Below the pieces are notes generated by a model. That model ran no database searches, was not told the origin of the DNA, and was given only the letters and a program-made list of their open reading frames with translations. Positions 1 through 10,745 of a DNA stretch of 64,000 bases are shown here, one piece after another (the first letter of the stretch is position 1; each line of letters begins with the position of its first letter). The translations under genes were made by a program, and so were the position numbers. This stretch comes from Brachionus rotundiformis (taxonomy: Eukaryota; Rotifera; Eurotatoria; Ploima; Brachionidae): assembly GCA_016802295.1 (NCBI GenBank), contig JAESIW010000179.1, forward strand, positions 62,001-126,000, in the 5' to 3' direction.

Positions 1-797
1 CCTTCCTTCGAAATTCTTTTTAAAAACAAAAACAAAATACTCAAAATTAAAAACCGTATTTTCCATTTTTTAAATCATCCAGAATTATGAAAAGCAAACC
101 AGGAATCTAAGTATCTTTCTAATGAACTTGTCCCCAACCAACATTAGTTCATTCGTTTTTCTAACATAATGTTGTCTCACAATAAAAAAATTGATGCATA
201 GATAGTAAGTTATCTAAATAAGTATAGAATATTATGATTTATTATTAATTGATACTTTTAGCTTAAAGTAGAGTGAATATATATCTTTATTTTTGTTTAA
301 GTCCCAAGAATGTCAAAATCTTTTACTATCTGATGATATTTTTAATTTTTTTAAGAACAAATTAAGAATTAATTTAAGTTTAAAAAAAGATGAAAATATT
401 AAGTAATATTTGGAAGAATGTTTGAATTAAAATAATCCCTTCTTTTGAACACTTAAGTAGGAAAATAAAAAATTGTGTTATAATCAAAGAAATTTTTTGC
501 AAAATTTGAAATTTGAGAAAAAATGAAAAAATTAAAAAGAATCCAATTAAGAGAAATTTAAGGTGTATAATCAAAAAATGGAAAAAAGATTCAAAGAAAA
601 ATTGATTGGAGATGAAAAAAATAAAAAGTATTCAAAACAAGATAAAAAGAATTTAAAAAAATAAAAACTATTGTTATATAAATGTGTTTATAAAACATTC
701 AATAATGAATGATTCAAAACAATAATTAAAAAAAAAAATAATCGGCGTATCTATTTGAGAAAACAATAACTACTGATATTGAATAGAAATCAGTGAA

Positions 798-805
798 TAT
801 AAATA
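798..805 (+). promoter_or_regulatory. TATA box of the small Cys/Gly-rich gene
   Basis: TATAAATA lies 78 bases upstream of the ATG at 883, which would put transcription start near 825-830 and leave a 5' leader of about 55 bases. In DNA this AT-rich such motifs are common by chance, so the call rests on its spacing to a compact gene with strongly biased composition. Confidence 0.4.
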
Positions 806-882
806 TTGGCAAAAAAGCTACTTCAGACATTCAGAAAATAGTAAATCAATAATCAAATCTAATAAAACACAAAAGAATCAAA

Positions 883-1062
883 ATGGGTTGCGGAAAATCT
901 AGATGCTGCGCTACTGCTATTCCAGCCATTCCAGTCGCTCCAATCGCTCCAGCCTTGCCAATCGCCCCAGCTTTGCCTGCTCTCCCAATCGCTCCATCTT
1001 GCGGTGGTTACTACGGTGGTCTAGGAGGCTATGGTGGATACGGTGGATACGGATACTACTAA
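883..1062 (+). CDS. Small Cys/Pro/Gly-Tyr-rich protein (59 aa)
   Basis: A 59-residue ORF in three zones: a Cys-rich start (MGCGKSRCC), a central zone of Ala/Ile/Leu-Pro repeats (IAPALPIAPALPALPIAP) and a C-terminal Gly-Tyr tail (GGYGGYGGYGYY). The GC content of the coding part is far above its surroundings, and a TATA-like box (798) and AATAAA signal (1166-1171) frame it, so it is probably a real, well expressed short gene. There is no hydrophobic signal peptide. The MGCGKS start fits an N-myristoylation/palmitoylation context, which would place it at membranes. The Gly-Tyr tail resembles cuticle or cytoskeletal low-complexity proteins. The function is unknown. An overlapping frame is also open but lacks the repeat pattern. 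Confidence 0.65.
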   Translation: MGCGKSRCCATAIPAIPVAPIAPALPIAPALPALPIAPSCGGYYGGLGGYGGYGGYGYY

Positions 1063-3256
1063 ATCTCCATGTCTATCAACTTATTATACAAATATAAAAA
1101 ACAACTTTATCTCTAATTAATACAAGATTTTTACCAATCTTGTGCTTTTTTTTTTAAAAAACCAAAATAAAGTATTTGATCGATCAATTTCAATATCATT
1201 TTTTAATCTAATTGCTTTATTCTTTCCTACCTTATCTACTGTGTAATAATAGGAACCTTTTAATTGATTTTAAAAACCGCTAAGTGAATGTCAAGCTCGT
1301 AATAATCACTGGCCTCGAGTTTATTAATCAATGAGCCATTCCAGACTTTAAACTTCTACTGTCATTGTATATTTCTGCCTCACTCTTTCATCAGCATGGT
1401 CAACTATATCTTTGTACTAATTCAGTCATGAATTTCACATCATTTTTAATTATCTTTTTCTTTTCATTGTTAGTTAATAATAATATGAAATATTTTTTTA
1501 AAAAAATATAAGTACACAGCTTAATGGCCATTTGGCACTGTTTGCGGAAGAAATAGAACTTTTAATTGTACCAAAAAAAAGCAACTTGTTTCAATTTAAT
1601 ATTTTTTTTAGGTAAAAGAAATATATGCCAAATAATTTAATTTTCATATTTAGAATTCTTAAACTATCACTATAACTTTTTGATTTTTATTCTTATTTTA
1701 ATGAAATTTATTATTATTATGAATTCAAATTGAGGTATTCGTTTTTTAATAGCTAGTCCGCAACTTTTGTTCTAGGACTTTTTTAATTCTATATCTTTTT
1801 TTTTGTTAAACACTCATCTTCTGTATCGGGAGCATATCGGTATTAGGTTGAGTCAATTGTTAAAATTAAGATGCTGATATATTTTAGGATCTTATTATTT
1901 AATTTTAAATTAGGTCTCTTTCTTCAATTCAAACACATTGAATTAAAGAAAAAAGATTTTAAAAAATTAAAACTTTTGCTATCTAGATATGCATATAAAA
2001 AATGAATGGTTCAATACAATAACTATATAAGGAATATAATTGTTTTGAAAGTTTTCTGTTAGGTCTCTTTCTTCGAAAAATCTAATTGCTTTATTCCATC
2101 CTACCTTATCTACTGTGTAATAATATGATGGATCCTTTTAATTTAATCAGAATGATCAACTTTATCTTTGTATCAATCATCTATAATAAGTTTTAGTTGC
2201 CAAAAAAATCCAAATTCCATTCTCATTAGAAAAATTGTACCAAAAAAGCAACTTTTTTTTTTGAGATTTTTTCTTTATAATCTATATTTTGCCTTTGGTC
2301 CACTTTGTATGAGTGTATCCGTGGTTTTTATTTCTAATAAAACACCTATAAAACGTTTCCAATATTATCAAAGCTTTAAGACTGTTTTTTTTTTTTATCA
2401 AAACTGAAAATAAGCAAATATATTGATAAATTTATGTTGATTACCTTGTATTATTATTATTTTGAAAATGTACATTATTTTTTTATTTTTCAGAAATTAA
2501 AATTTTAATTAGACTGAAAAATTAATCCTTCAATAATCGATTTATCTATATTTTAAATAATATCGAAATGGTTCTATCAAAAAGATTAAGTTCCAGAAAT
2601 TCAAAACTTAAGTGCTATCTGAATTTCAAATTTTTGTCTTAAAATTCGTAAACTACGTCCTTTTAAACCCTGACAAAAAAATATTTTGCTGCAAGTTGTC
2701 TAAAACAAGATAACCCTTAAAAATTTTTAGTTTCAGAGCCAGTTTTTCAATGAATTTAATCGATTTTTTTAATAATCTATATTCTTAAAGAGGATAAAAT
2801 TTCCTACAATCTGATTTACATTTTATTTTAAAAAGAAGGTGAGACAATTTTTATTAAAAGCAAAAAAAACACTTTTTTCCCTTAAATCGTATGTTTTTCC
2901 AGGAATTATTTAATATACCACTTTTTGTTTTTAATAAACAAGACAAAATACTAAAAAAATCTATGGTTGGAATTTTTGTTTAATTTTATATATATAAAAT
3001 CTACAAATCATGTCGTTTGATTAAAATTTTGAATATTTTTATTAATATTGATAATTTTTGTTTATTAAACTGGATGCTGAACACAATTTCGATTAAAATT
3101 ATTGATATGTCTCCAAAGTCTAAATTTTTTCATTCTCGCGTCAATAACCTTAATAATTAAAAGAAAATAAAAAATATATTAAACAGAAAAAGATGTTTTT
3201 AATAAAAATATTTATTTATTAAATGATAAATCAAACTGGAGTTTAATTTTTATTGC
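1063..3256. other. Intergenic DNA with a decayed local duplication
   Basis: No convincing coding sequence. Segments of the flanks of the gene at 883 recur further on: 1203-1266 matches 2076-2141, including the shared string ttatctactgtgtaataata, the aattgtaccaaaaaa motif near 1562 recurs near 2226, and 660-730 resembles 1965-2035. The part corresponding to the coding region is missing from the second copy. The short ORF at 2168-2407 is AT-rich noise. Confidence 0.5.
1940..2260. repeat. Decayed tandem duplicate of the 640-1600 region lacking its gene
   Basis: Upstream-like and downstream-like pieces of the 883-1062 locus occur here in the same order and orientation, but without the coding sequence. 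The best-preserved block is about 60 bases (1203-1266 against 2076-2141). This is what remains after a tandem duplication followed by loss of the coding part. Alignment was by eye. Confidence 0.4.
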
Positions 3257-4084
3257 TTAAAGATCAAAAATTTTTTTAATCCTAAGCTCATTTAATTTTT
3301 TTTCCCTCCGTCTAATGGCACAATCAATCTGTTTCCTGCACATACCAATTTCATCGTCATTTTCCATTCTGTGTAAAGCCTTATAAAAAATAATAATACA
3401 TTTATCATATTCTTTTAACTTGAACAAACAGGCGGCCCACCACCACAAATAAAGATATTCATATTTGAATCCAACCGACGATTTATAAAATGCCATGTTA
3501 AATCTCTTTAATGCCTCTTTATAAAGTTTTTCGTTGTATAATTTTTTGCCTTTCTTAAAAAGTAAAATTGACAACTCATTGTCATCTTGGCGTAAACATT
3601 CACCACTTTCTGATTCTTCGTCTGCGTTGACCTCCTGTCTCTTTATTGGAATTAACTTGTTCTTGGAAAATTTTGAACTTGGCTTGGTCATAGTGTAGTC
3701 CAGAAGATCCATTTCGTCTGCAAAATATTCATCTTCGAAAAAATTTACTTGTTTGGCAAAAAACTTTTTGGAAAACTTATCATCACTAAAATTTTCAATT
3801 AGTTTTTCTTTGGGGATTAATTCACCAGATTTTTTATCAAAATAGTAGTTTTTAACTTTTGACTCTCGGTCAAAAAAGTATGTAAATTGGATACCATATA
3901 AATCGATTATTTCATCCATGTAATAAAAGTCGATGAAAAATGAAACCTTTATCATATCACCGCCTTCGCACCGTGAGTAACCAAATATTCTAAAATCACT
4001 GCCTTCACAAATTGAGTCTAAATTGGTCAAATTAAATTGGTGTAATTTGGACAATGATTTGAGTTTAGACTCGATTTTTTCCAT
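3257..4084 (-). CDS. TPR-like helical protein of unknown function (275 aa)
   Basis: The ATG at 4084 (MEKIESKLK) is the first in frame. The N-terminal half (about 1-125) is mixed, with many aromatic and acidic residues. The middle (about 135-165) is a Ser/Glu-rich linker. The C-terminal part (about 170-250) has the spacing of tetratricopeptide repeats: a helix ending KKGKKLYNEKLYKEALKRF, then a second pair around YLWWWAACLFKLKEYDKCI. TPR pairs normally bind a partner peptide. The ORF is intronless and has more balanced composition than its flanks, which argues that it is real. No catalytic motif, signal peptide or membrane segment is visible. The family is not recognised. Confidence 0.6.
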   Translation of the reverse strand: MEKIESKLKSLSKLHQFNLTNLDSICEGSDFRIFGYSRCEGGDMIKVSFFIDFYYMDEIIDLYGIQFTYFFDRESKVKNYYFDKKSGELIPKEKLIENFSDDKFSKKFFAKQVNFFEDEYFADEMDLLDYTMTKPSSKFSKNKLIPIKRQEVNADEESESGECLRQDDNELSILLFKKGKKLYNEKLYKEALKRFNMAFYKSSVGFKYEYLYLWWWAACLFKLKEYDKCIIIFYKALHRMENDDEIGMCRKQIDCAIRRREKKLNELRIKKIFDL

Positions 4085-6744
4085 ATTAATTAACCAAATT
4101 CTCAAGAATGTATTTCAGAATATTTTTTGTTAAAGGTTTTTAATCCAAGTTAATATTTACCTAGTTGGTTTCTTAAAATGCCAAAAAAAAATATTTATTT
4201 ATCGCAGGAATCAAACAGTTATATCTGTCTGTTCTTGTCGTAAAATAATTTTTTTTATGATCATGATTTTTGGATATCAAGATAATTAATTTTACATAGA
4301 AAAAAATCTAAAATAAGCAGTTAAAATAAACCAAATAGAACAAAAAAATATTTATCAGCTTTAGAATAATTAGATTGGCACTGTAACACTTTATGCTCTT
4401 AATATTTTATTTCATCATTCATTTATTAGCTAATTTCTGTATAAAAAATTTTATTTATGTGAGTGTTATTTAATTTTTTCCTTTATTTAAAATCAAGTTT
4501 TTGATATATTATTTATTAGCTTAATTTGATGACAATTTTTAATTATTAACTTAATTTTTATGATTAATAATGTTGTTAGCCTCTGATGAATTTTTGCTCT
4601 TAGGGCAATTAAACCTGTCTTAAGCCTAAAAAAAACCAAAAACTTTCATTATTAAATATTTACATAAATAAGGTACGAAAAATAAATTAACCCGTGTTGG
4701 AAAAACTTGGTTCTTAAAATAATTAAGAATTCTTTGATTCTTTATAAAATTCATGGAAGTTTTTCAACTGGACAAATCTAAATTTAAAAAATACTTAACT
4801 GTTTTATTGAAGTAAGAACCTTGGTCTTGTTAAAAGATTGGCATATGGGACTAGGAGGATTTAAGGTCTGTTAAACTAGACATAGATAAATTTTAATATT
4901 TAATGTTTAATTGATTTTTGGTACATGAAAATTTAAGCTAAAAAATTACATTAAAATCAGATATGGGAAGATTGAATAAAAATATAAAAGTTAGATTTTT
5001 GAAGATACGAGAGATAGAGAGAAATAAAGAGTTATTTAAAATTTTAAAAAAACATTGACGAATACATTTTTGGAAAAGACTTTGAGCTATTATATTAAAA
5101 TAATATACTATCATACAATTCAACAGCTTGAACAGAGTGACTTTAAAAATCATTAACCATTGAATTAATTGAAAATTGTTTGCTATAATTTTTATAAAAT
5201 TTTTGAATTTGAGTTCCAAATCTAAATTATTTTTTATGTCGCCCTCCTCTTTGAATTATGGCGGCGTCTTTCCCTAAGAAGCCAGTGGTACGTTCATCAT
5301 AAACAGCGCCACTCATCCGAGAACCAAAAATGGAACTAGTTTGGAACTAGTACGGCATTAATTAAATTAAAAAAAATTTTTAAAAAATGATATCTTATTA
5401 AATTATTTTATTTGTTAAAAAAAATAAAAGGTAAATATAAAAAGATTTATTTAAAAATGTATTAAAACAAAAAATAAAACGCTCACTAGATTAAATAAGA
5501 TAAAAATGCAGAAAAAACTAATGCCATATTTTCATACGGTGCTAAAATTTAGATCGTCAAGCTGATCGTCCAAGTGGCCACCTAAAACTGTCAGCTGTAC
5601 AGCAGATTCTCGCTCCTTTCGGATTCTATAGTGGGAAATGAAGTCAGCGGCGCCCTCCTATGGCAAGACTTGGAGTTAGCCTTTGTACCCGACATACAGC
5701 TCTTCTGCAGACTACGGCTTGGATGACTTACATTTTTAAAATTTCGTTTCAAAAATTTAAAGTTAATTGATTTAAAAGACTAATATTTCATTCTATTTAT
5801 ACTCTTTTGTTAAAATGAGTCATTTTAATCAATTTAATTTAACTAATTTAGTTTTTTTATTTCAATTTTGTTTAAAATATTCAAAATAAAGACTAATTGA
5901 ACTGGAGTAAAAAAAAGCTATCCTAAATATAAATATAAGATAATTATTTTTGTTAAACATTTTATAATTTTTTATCGAATCGCCAGAATAATAAGAATAT
6001 GGATTCGTATATGGTTTATTTCTAGAACTCAAGATTTTTAAGGAGATAGTTCATAATTATTTAAAAAAATTAAAGAATAAAAAATAAAGAAAAAAACTTA
6101 TTTATTGTGGCCTGTGAGTGTCTAATAAATAGTGATCCATGGCTATAAAAATTTCAAGCATATAAAGTGAAGAAATTATTTTCAGCTTTGAACATTTTTT
6201 TATTCAATAGATCAGGTATACATAGGTAATTTATCTACAATTAAAAACTCAACTTAGAATTATTTTGAACGATGTGTGTGAGATAACTTTTTCAATTAAA
6301 AGGTTTGCTTTAATTTTAATTAAAAAAATGGATTTTACTTCTAAAATATAAATTAGAAATGAATACATTTTTTTATTTTTCAACTACATTAGATTCAAAT
6401 TCTATTATTTTATAATTGAACTTAAAACAAATTTTGATTTAAATTTTATGATAATTTGAAGCGATAAATTTAAAATATGCTTTTTTGCTAGAACAACTCA
6501 CATGAATTAGAAAGCCTTCTTTTTAGTTTGGCTTTTAGCTTACAAAATTAATCATTATTTATTTTTTATTGAATTACTAATTAAATTAATGCGATCATAA
6601 AGTTTATAAAATTCATTTTTTGATTAGATAAAACTTTTACTTCTACACAAATATTTTATTTTTCAAAAGATTGTTTTAAATTATGTTTAGTCTTGAATTT
6701 TGTTTCTAATTTTAAGTAAAGTTAAAATTAAATTTTTTAGAAAA
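4085..6744. other. AT-rich intergenic DNA with two GC-richer patches
   Basis: No supported gene. Two blocks stand out by composition: 5236-5350 and about 5540-5725. Both contain gccctcct followed closely by atggc, about 410 bases apart in the same orientation, so they may be remnants of one mobile element. I could not find a tRNA fold, an ORF or clean terminal repeats in either. The 93-codon minus-strand ORF at 4938-5219 is low-complexity Ile/Phe/Leu from AT-rich DNA and is not called. Confidence 0.4.
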
Positions 6745-6999
6745 ATGTCCCAACCATTAAAGTGGATAAGCTCTGAGGATTCAAGTCACTACTTCGAAGA
6801 ATTGACACCGCAAAAATGGGCTGAGTATAAAAACGGAGCCAAAGTCAGAGAGCTTCAGGTTGAATCAATGATGCGATGTTTCCCACCGATTGTAAACTTG
6901 AAAACAGAAGACGATGTTAGACTAAGAATTGTCAGGGAAAATGTTGTCACTGGTGACGATGAGAAAAATTACTGCACAGGAAACTGGTCATGTAAATAA
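6745..6999 (+). CDS. Small conserved-looking orphan protein (84 aa)
   Basis: The ORF begins MSQPLKWISSEDSSHYFEEL and ends NYCTGNWSCK. Composition is balanced (Trp, Glu, Arg, Val) and unlike AT-rich noise. The ATG follows a pyrimidine-rich tract ending in tttttag, a good 3' splice acceptor, five bases upstream. Either a 5' UTR exon or a trans-spliced leader may therefore join here. A GTAAAT just before the stop could be a splice donor, but I found no continuing exon that keeps the frame. Three Cys near the C terminus are the only notable residues. The family and function are not recognised, and this may be one exon of a longer gene. Confidence 0.45.
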   Translation: MSQPLKWISSEDSSHYFEELTPQKWAEYKNGAKVRELQVESMMRCFPPIVNLKTEDDVRLRIVRENVVTGDDEKNYCTGNWSCK

Positions 7000-8351
7000 A
7001 ATTAAATGACCAAAATAAGATTTTAAAATTTTAATTTTTTAGTTTTAATCGGTTTAGAAAAAAGCAAAGTTTCGGATTGATTTGAATAACTTAATGAATT
7101 TAATTGAATATTAGAGCTTTTAATTTTTACTAGTTTTCCAAATTCATTAAACATTAGAAAAATTAATAAAATTTTATTTAAAATTGAATATTTTTTTTTT
7201 AAATTAAAAATATCTTGATCAATTGTATTACCAATAAATTAATTATTAGTTTATAATGTTTTGTTGTTAAAAAAATGCCTTTTATGATCTTAATTTAACT
7301 CAAGTTATCTCAAGTGCAATTTTTATTGATTTGACTTTGATTGATTGATTATTTAATACTCTTTGTATCGAAATAAGAAAAAAATCTTAATAATTTATCC
7401 TAAGTTGATGGTACGATTTTTCGATAAAAAGTTAGCAAAATTTAGCTTTTTAAAAATGAATTTTTTAATTAAAAATCTTTTGTTTTTTTTTAGATTTTTT
7501 GTCAAATTTATCGACCGGTGGCTGACTTCGACAGCAGGCCAGTCACTTCTTTATCAAAAATTAAAAATTCTCAAGACTTGGAATCTAGAATGCTTTTCCA
7601 CTAATCTCTTCCAGTGAAAAAGGACTTCTTTTGAATGCTCTGAGAATAAAAGCATTCTACTTTCAAACTAGTTGATCTGTGGAAAAAAACCTGAAATAGC
7701 CAGAACTTAAGAGTTATGAGTAATTTGCGATTGATTAAAGAGGATCTTTATTTTCTTATGATATTTTTTCATTCTAGCTGTCTCTTTTTTCGACCAGGAA
7801 AGAAAAACATATTTTTTTTTAATTTAAAATAAATCATAATCTATTTCAGAGAATAATTAAATTTATTTAACTAAAAATAATAACCATATAAAATATAATA
7901 CATTGGTTAATTTTATTTGATTCCTTTCTAACAACATCAAACTTTTTAAAAAAAGTTATGAAAAAAAAATTTTCAACTACAAGTTGTGCATTGACTTTTT
8001 TAAAACTTGTTCAGACTTTTTTTTCCTGGCTTTTACAAAAGTTAAAAAAATTAATAGAGAAGTTTAGTTTTATTAATTCCAGGCGAGTCATCGACTTAAT
8101 ACCTGAAGGTTATTCTGACAATCATATTCTTTTAAAAGAAAAAACTTGACATACTGCGATCCTGGAGACTATTGCATGGAAATTGGTTGTTTGAGTTTGT
8201 GGCACTTGAAAAGCAGTTCAAAGTTTTGAAAATACGCTTCTTTCTGTTAAGGGTTTGGAGGAAGATTCTTTCCCATTCACAATTATGGTATCATATCCAC
8301 TCGATTCGCTGCTGTTGACCTATTAATAGCGGCTTCCTTCCAGTACATTAA

Positions 8352-8465
8352 TTAGTCACCATAACTGATCCTGCTTTTGAAATGGGTCTTGCCAGCTATG
8401 GACTTTTTATTCTTAGTTTTTTAGGAGGCCTTCATTATTTAGATCTTTTGAAGTTATATACCACT
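8352..8465 (+). pseudogene. Possible TMEM69/DUF3429-like membrane protein fragment
   Basis: A 38-codon open tract reads ASYGLFILSFLGGLHY in its middle. The pattern S-Y-G-x3-L-S-F-L-G-G is the hallmark of the TMEM69/DUF3429 family of inner-membrane proteins. No start or longer reading frame is attached, stops flank it on both sides, and the sequence just upstream is open only in other frames. This is a relic at best. The short match leaves real room for chance. Confidence 0.25.
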
Positions 8466-9177
8466 TAATTGTCTCATTAAGTTGACATTTTCTCTTAGGT
8501 CATTTTTTGGAATTTTTGCCTAGGGAGAAAGTTTGAATGGAACATATCTAAATGTAAATCAAATTAAATTATTTTAAAAATCAAAATAAAACTATAAATA
8601 AATATCTATCTAAAAAAATAAAAAAATGTAAGCATTTTAATTTGTTTATAATTTTGTTTTTATAAAAATAATAACTATATATTTAATTTAAATAGAGTGA
8701 TTCCAAATAGATGTCCTAATTGGTCATTTGACAATTTAGAAATGTTCAGCTTTTTCTTAAAATTTATTTATTTTACTCATTTTTTAGCAATATTACACAA
8801 TTAAATTAATAGTTTATTTTTGATTAAATTTTACTTTAATTTTTATTTCGCTCTTGGCGATCATTATTGAATTAAGGTATTTATTGACTTATTAACAGGT
8901 AAAGATAATAATTATTTATGGCTTTAAAAAAAATTCATATAATCTAATCCGGAGATAAATTTTGGTTTAATTAAAATTTTAAATTAAAAATCTTTTTTAT
9001 CCTTTTTCATCCAAATATCTTCAAAAAGACATTTGGACTTAAAAATCACTTTAATTAATTTAATTTTAAGACTTGAATAAAAGTAGATAAAAAATTTTAT
9101 AAATTTTTACTTTAAGCACCAAAAACATAAATAATTAAAGCTTAAATGTAAACGAAAACTACCAAAAGTATTTTGTT

Positions 9178-9184
9178 TATAAAG
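9178..9184 (+). promoter_or_regulatory. TATA box of the intermediate filament gene
   Basis: TATAAAG lies about 50 bases upstream of the stem-loop at 9233-9258 and 209 bases upstream of the ATG. A 5' leader of about 175 bases would follow. This is a motif-and-spacing call only. Confidence 0.35.
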
Positions 9185-9232
9185 CCAGATAAATAAAGCT
9201 GCGACAAATAAGAGAATAACATAAAAATCTAG

Positions 9233-9258
9233 TTCGTTTCGGCTGCTACTGAAACGAA
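9233..9258 (+). promoter_or_regulatory. Stem-loop in the presumed 5' leader of the intermediate filament gene
   Basis: TTCGTTTC (9233-9240) pairs perfectly with GAAACGAA (9251-9258) across a 10-base loop, GGCTGCTACT. It is notable because it has six C/G bases in the stem within AT-rich DNA and sits between the TATA-like box and the start codon. A four-codon upstream ORF (9349-9363, MPIF) also lies in the leader. It could be a translation-control element, or a GAAAC-type site read on DNA. Confidence 0.35.
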
Positions 9259-9386
9259 ACTTTCCAATTACTTCTCTTGAATTAATTTGTTACCAAGTGT
9301 TTGTTAAGCGTCGTGTAAGCAAATCTACCTATTTTATTCTCTCAACAAATGCCAATTTTCTAAAACATTTCACAAACGCTTTTAAC

Positions 9387-10745
9387 ATGAGCATTCAATC
9401 AGCTTCCTCACTAGACGACATCGTACCAAGGCCAAATTACTACTCTTATATAAGACCACGGGTAATCCGCTATAACCATTTTCCGTACCGCGCTGCTCCA
9501 AACTATGCTTATCCAATCAGACGAGTGGTAACTGTGGTTCAACGAAGCTCATCTTTCAATGAGATACCAATCAGAATCAAGAATTCTGGTGTGCGCGCGT
9601 TCCAGAACGAGCGTGACCATGAATCGCGCGAGCTTGCCAATCTAAATGACAAATTTGCCACCTACATTGAGACAGTGCACTTTTTGGAAACCCACAACAA
9701 AAAACTCAACCTCGAGTCTCAATTGCTTAAGAATAAGCCATCCGAATCAAACAATATTCGTGACATGTTCGAAAATGAGATTAGAGAAGCAGAAAAAGTG
9801 ATTGATGACACCAAAAAGCAAAAAGCCAATTCTGAAATGAATGCCAGACAAAATGAATTGGAAGCTGAAGACATGAAAAAAAAGTATGATGAATTGATCC
9901 AGAGCAATTTGGCTGATGAGAGAAAAATAGATGAAATATGCCAGCAAATAGCCAGTACTGAGGCCGAAATAAATTTGACCAAGCGTCGTTTGACCAACTT
10001 GGATTCCCAGGCCCAACGTTACAAAAATGAGACAACAAGGTATTTGGACGAGATTAAGCGATTGTCTAACGAGCTTGACCACGAAACTTTGAAGCGGGTC
10101 GAGCTCGAAGGAGACAGAGATGCGCTGAAAGAAGAGTTTAATTATATTAAAAAAATTCACAAAATTCAGCTGGAAGAATTGAAAGAGAAAATTTTATCTG
10201 AACCAAGACCAGACATGAGCAATGAGTTTAAGAATGATCTGACCAAAGCCATACGCCAAATTAGGAATGAATTTGACAAGATAAATAATGAGCGACGCAA
10301 CCAGATTAAAATGCAGCATGATATCAAAATTCAGACCGTATTTCTTAAACAGAAAAAGCCGCCCAATAATGATTTGGTGATTCTTGAACAAGAGGAAAAA
10401 AAGTTGACCAAAAATTTGAGAGATCAACGGCGCCAAATAAATAATTTAAAGGCAAAGATGGAAGAATTGGAAGCCAAGATACGGGAACTTGAAGAGTTGA
10501 AAAAAAATGAAGAAGAGGAGGGAAAGGAAGCGATTAGAGCAAAGGAAATTGAAATTGCCAATTTAAACAAGCAAATACAAGACATCAAGGAAAATTTGGA
10601 TCAATTGGTCAAAGGAAATGCAAATTTGAAAGACGAGATAAAGAGATATCGTGATTTGTTAGAGGGATCTGATAAGAACGAAGGCTTAAAACAAGTACTT
10701 GAGAGCAGTAATAACCGTGACTTACAAAATAGATATAATCATTAA
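9387..10745 (+). CDS. Cytoplasmic intermediate filament protein, protostome type, tailless (452 aa)
   Basis: Filament-forming cytoskeletal protein, intronless. The ATG at 9387 (MSIQSASSLDD) is chosen because the open frame upstream has no other ATG. The Tyr/Arg-rich head (1-70) leads into the rod start FQNERDHESRELANLNDKFA and ETVHFLETHNKKL, the conserved coil 1A helix-initiation motif. Coil 1B runs about 145 residues, the long form of nuclear lamins and protostome cytoplasmic filaments, not the roughly 100-residue chordate form. The rod ends with the helix-termination motif, here LKDEIKRYRDLLEG. Only about 25 residues follow, so the lamin-tail Ig fold and CaaX box are absent. That makes it cytoplasmic rather than a lamin. 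An AATAAA follows at 10808-10813. Confidence 0.9.
   Translation: MSIQSASSLDDIVPRPNYYSYIRPRVIRYNHFPYRAAPNYAYPIRRVVTVVQRSSSFNEIPIRIKNSGVRAFQNERDHESRELANLNDKFATYIETVHFLETHNKKLNLESQLLKNKPSESNNIRDMFENEIREAEKVIDDTKKQKANSEMNARQNELEAEDMKKKYDELIQSNLADERKIDEICQQIASTEAEINLTKRRLTNLDSQAQRYKNETTRYLDEIKRLSNELDHETLKRVELEGDRDALKEEFNYIKKIHKIQLEELKEKILSEPRPDMSNEFKNDLTKAIRQIRNEFDKINNERRNQIKMQHDIKIQTVFLKQKKPPNNDLVILEQEEKKLTKNLRDQRRQINNLKAKMEELEAKIRELEELKKNEEEEGKEAIRAKEIEIANLNKQIQDIKENLDQLVKGNANLKDEIKRYRDLLEGSDKNEGLKQVLESSNNRDLQNRYNH

Larger units (their letters stand above)
7000..9386. other. Intergenic DNA with fragments of broken coding sequence
   Basis: Between about 7495 and 8470 the DNA is richer in GC than its flanks and has short open stretches in changing frames, as in a decayed gene. 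The clearest is described separately at 8352-8465. From 8550 to 9170 I see only AT-rich DNA. Confidence 0.35.

Noticed and set aside
903..1097. 64-codon plus-strand ORF overlapping the small Cys/Gly-rich gene
   Set aside because: It has no repeat logic, whereas the 883-1062 frame has clear zones, its own ATG and well placed flanking signals.
4938..5219. 93-codon minus-strand ORF
   Set aside because: Ile/Phe/Leu/Asn-rich low complexity with no motif, as expected by chance from AT-rich DNA.
9719..10436. Several antisense ORFs of 80-137 codons under the intermediate filament gene
   Set aside because: Shadows of a coiled-coil coding region; no conserved motif.
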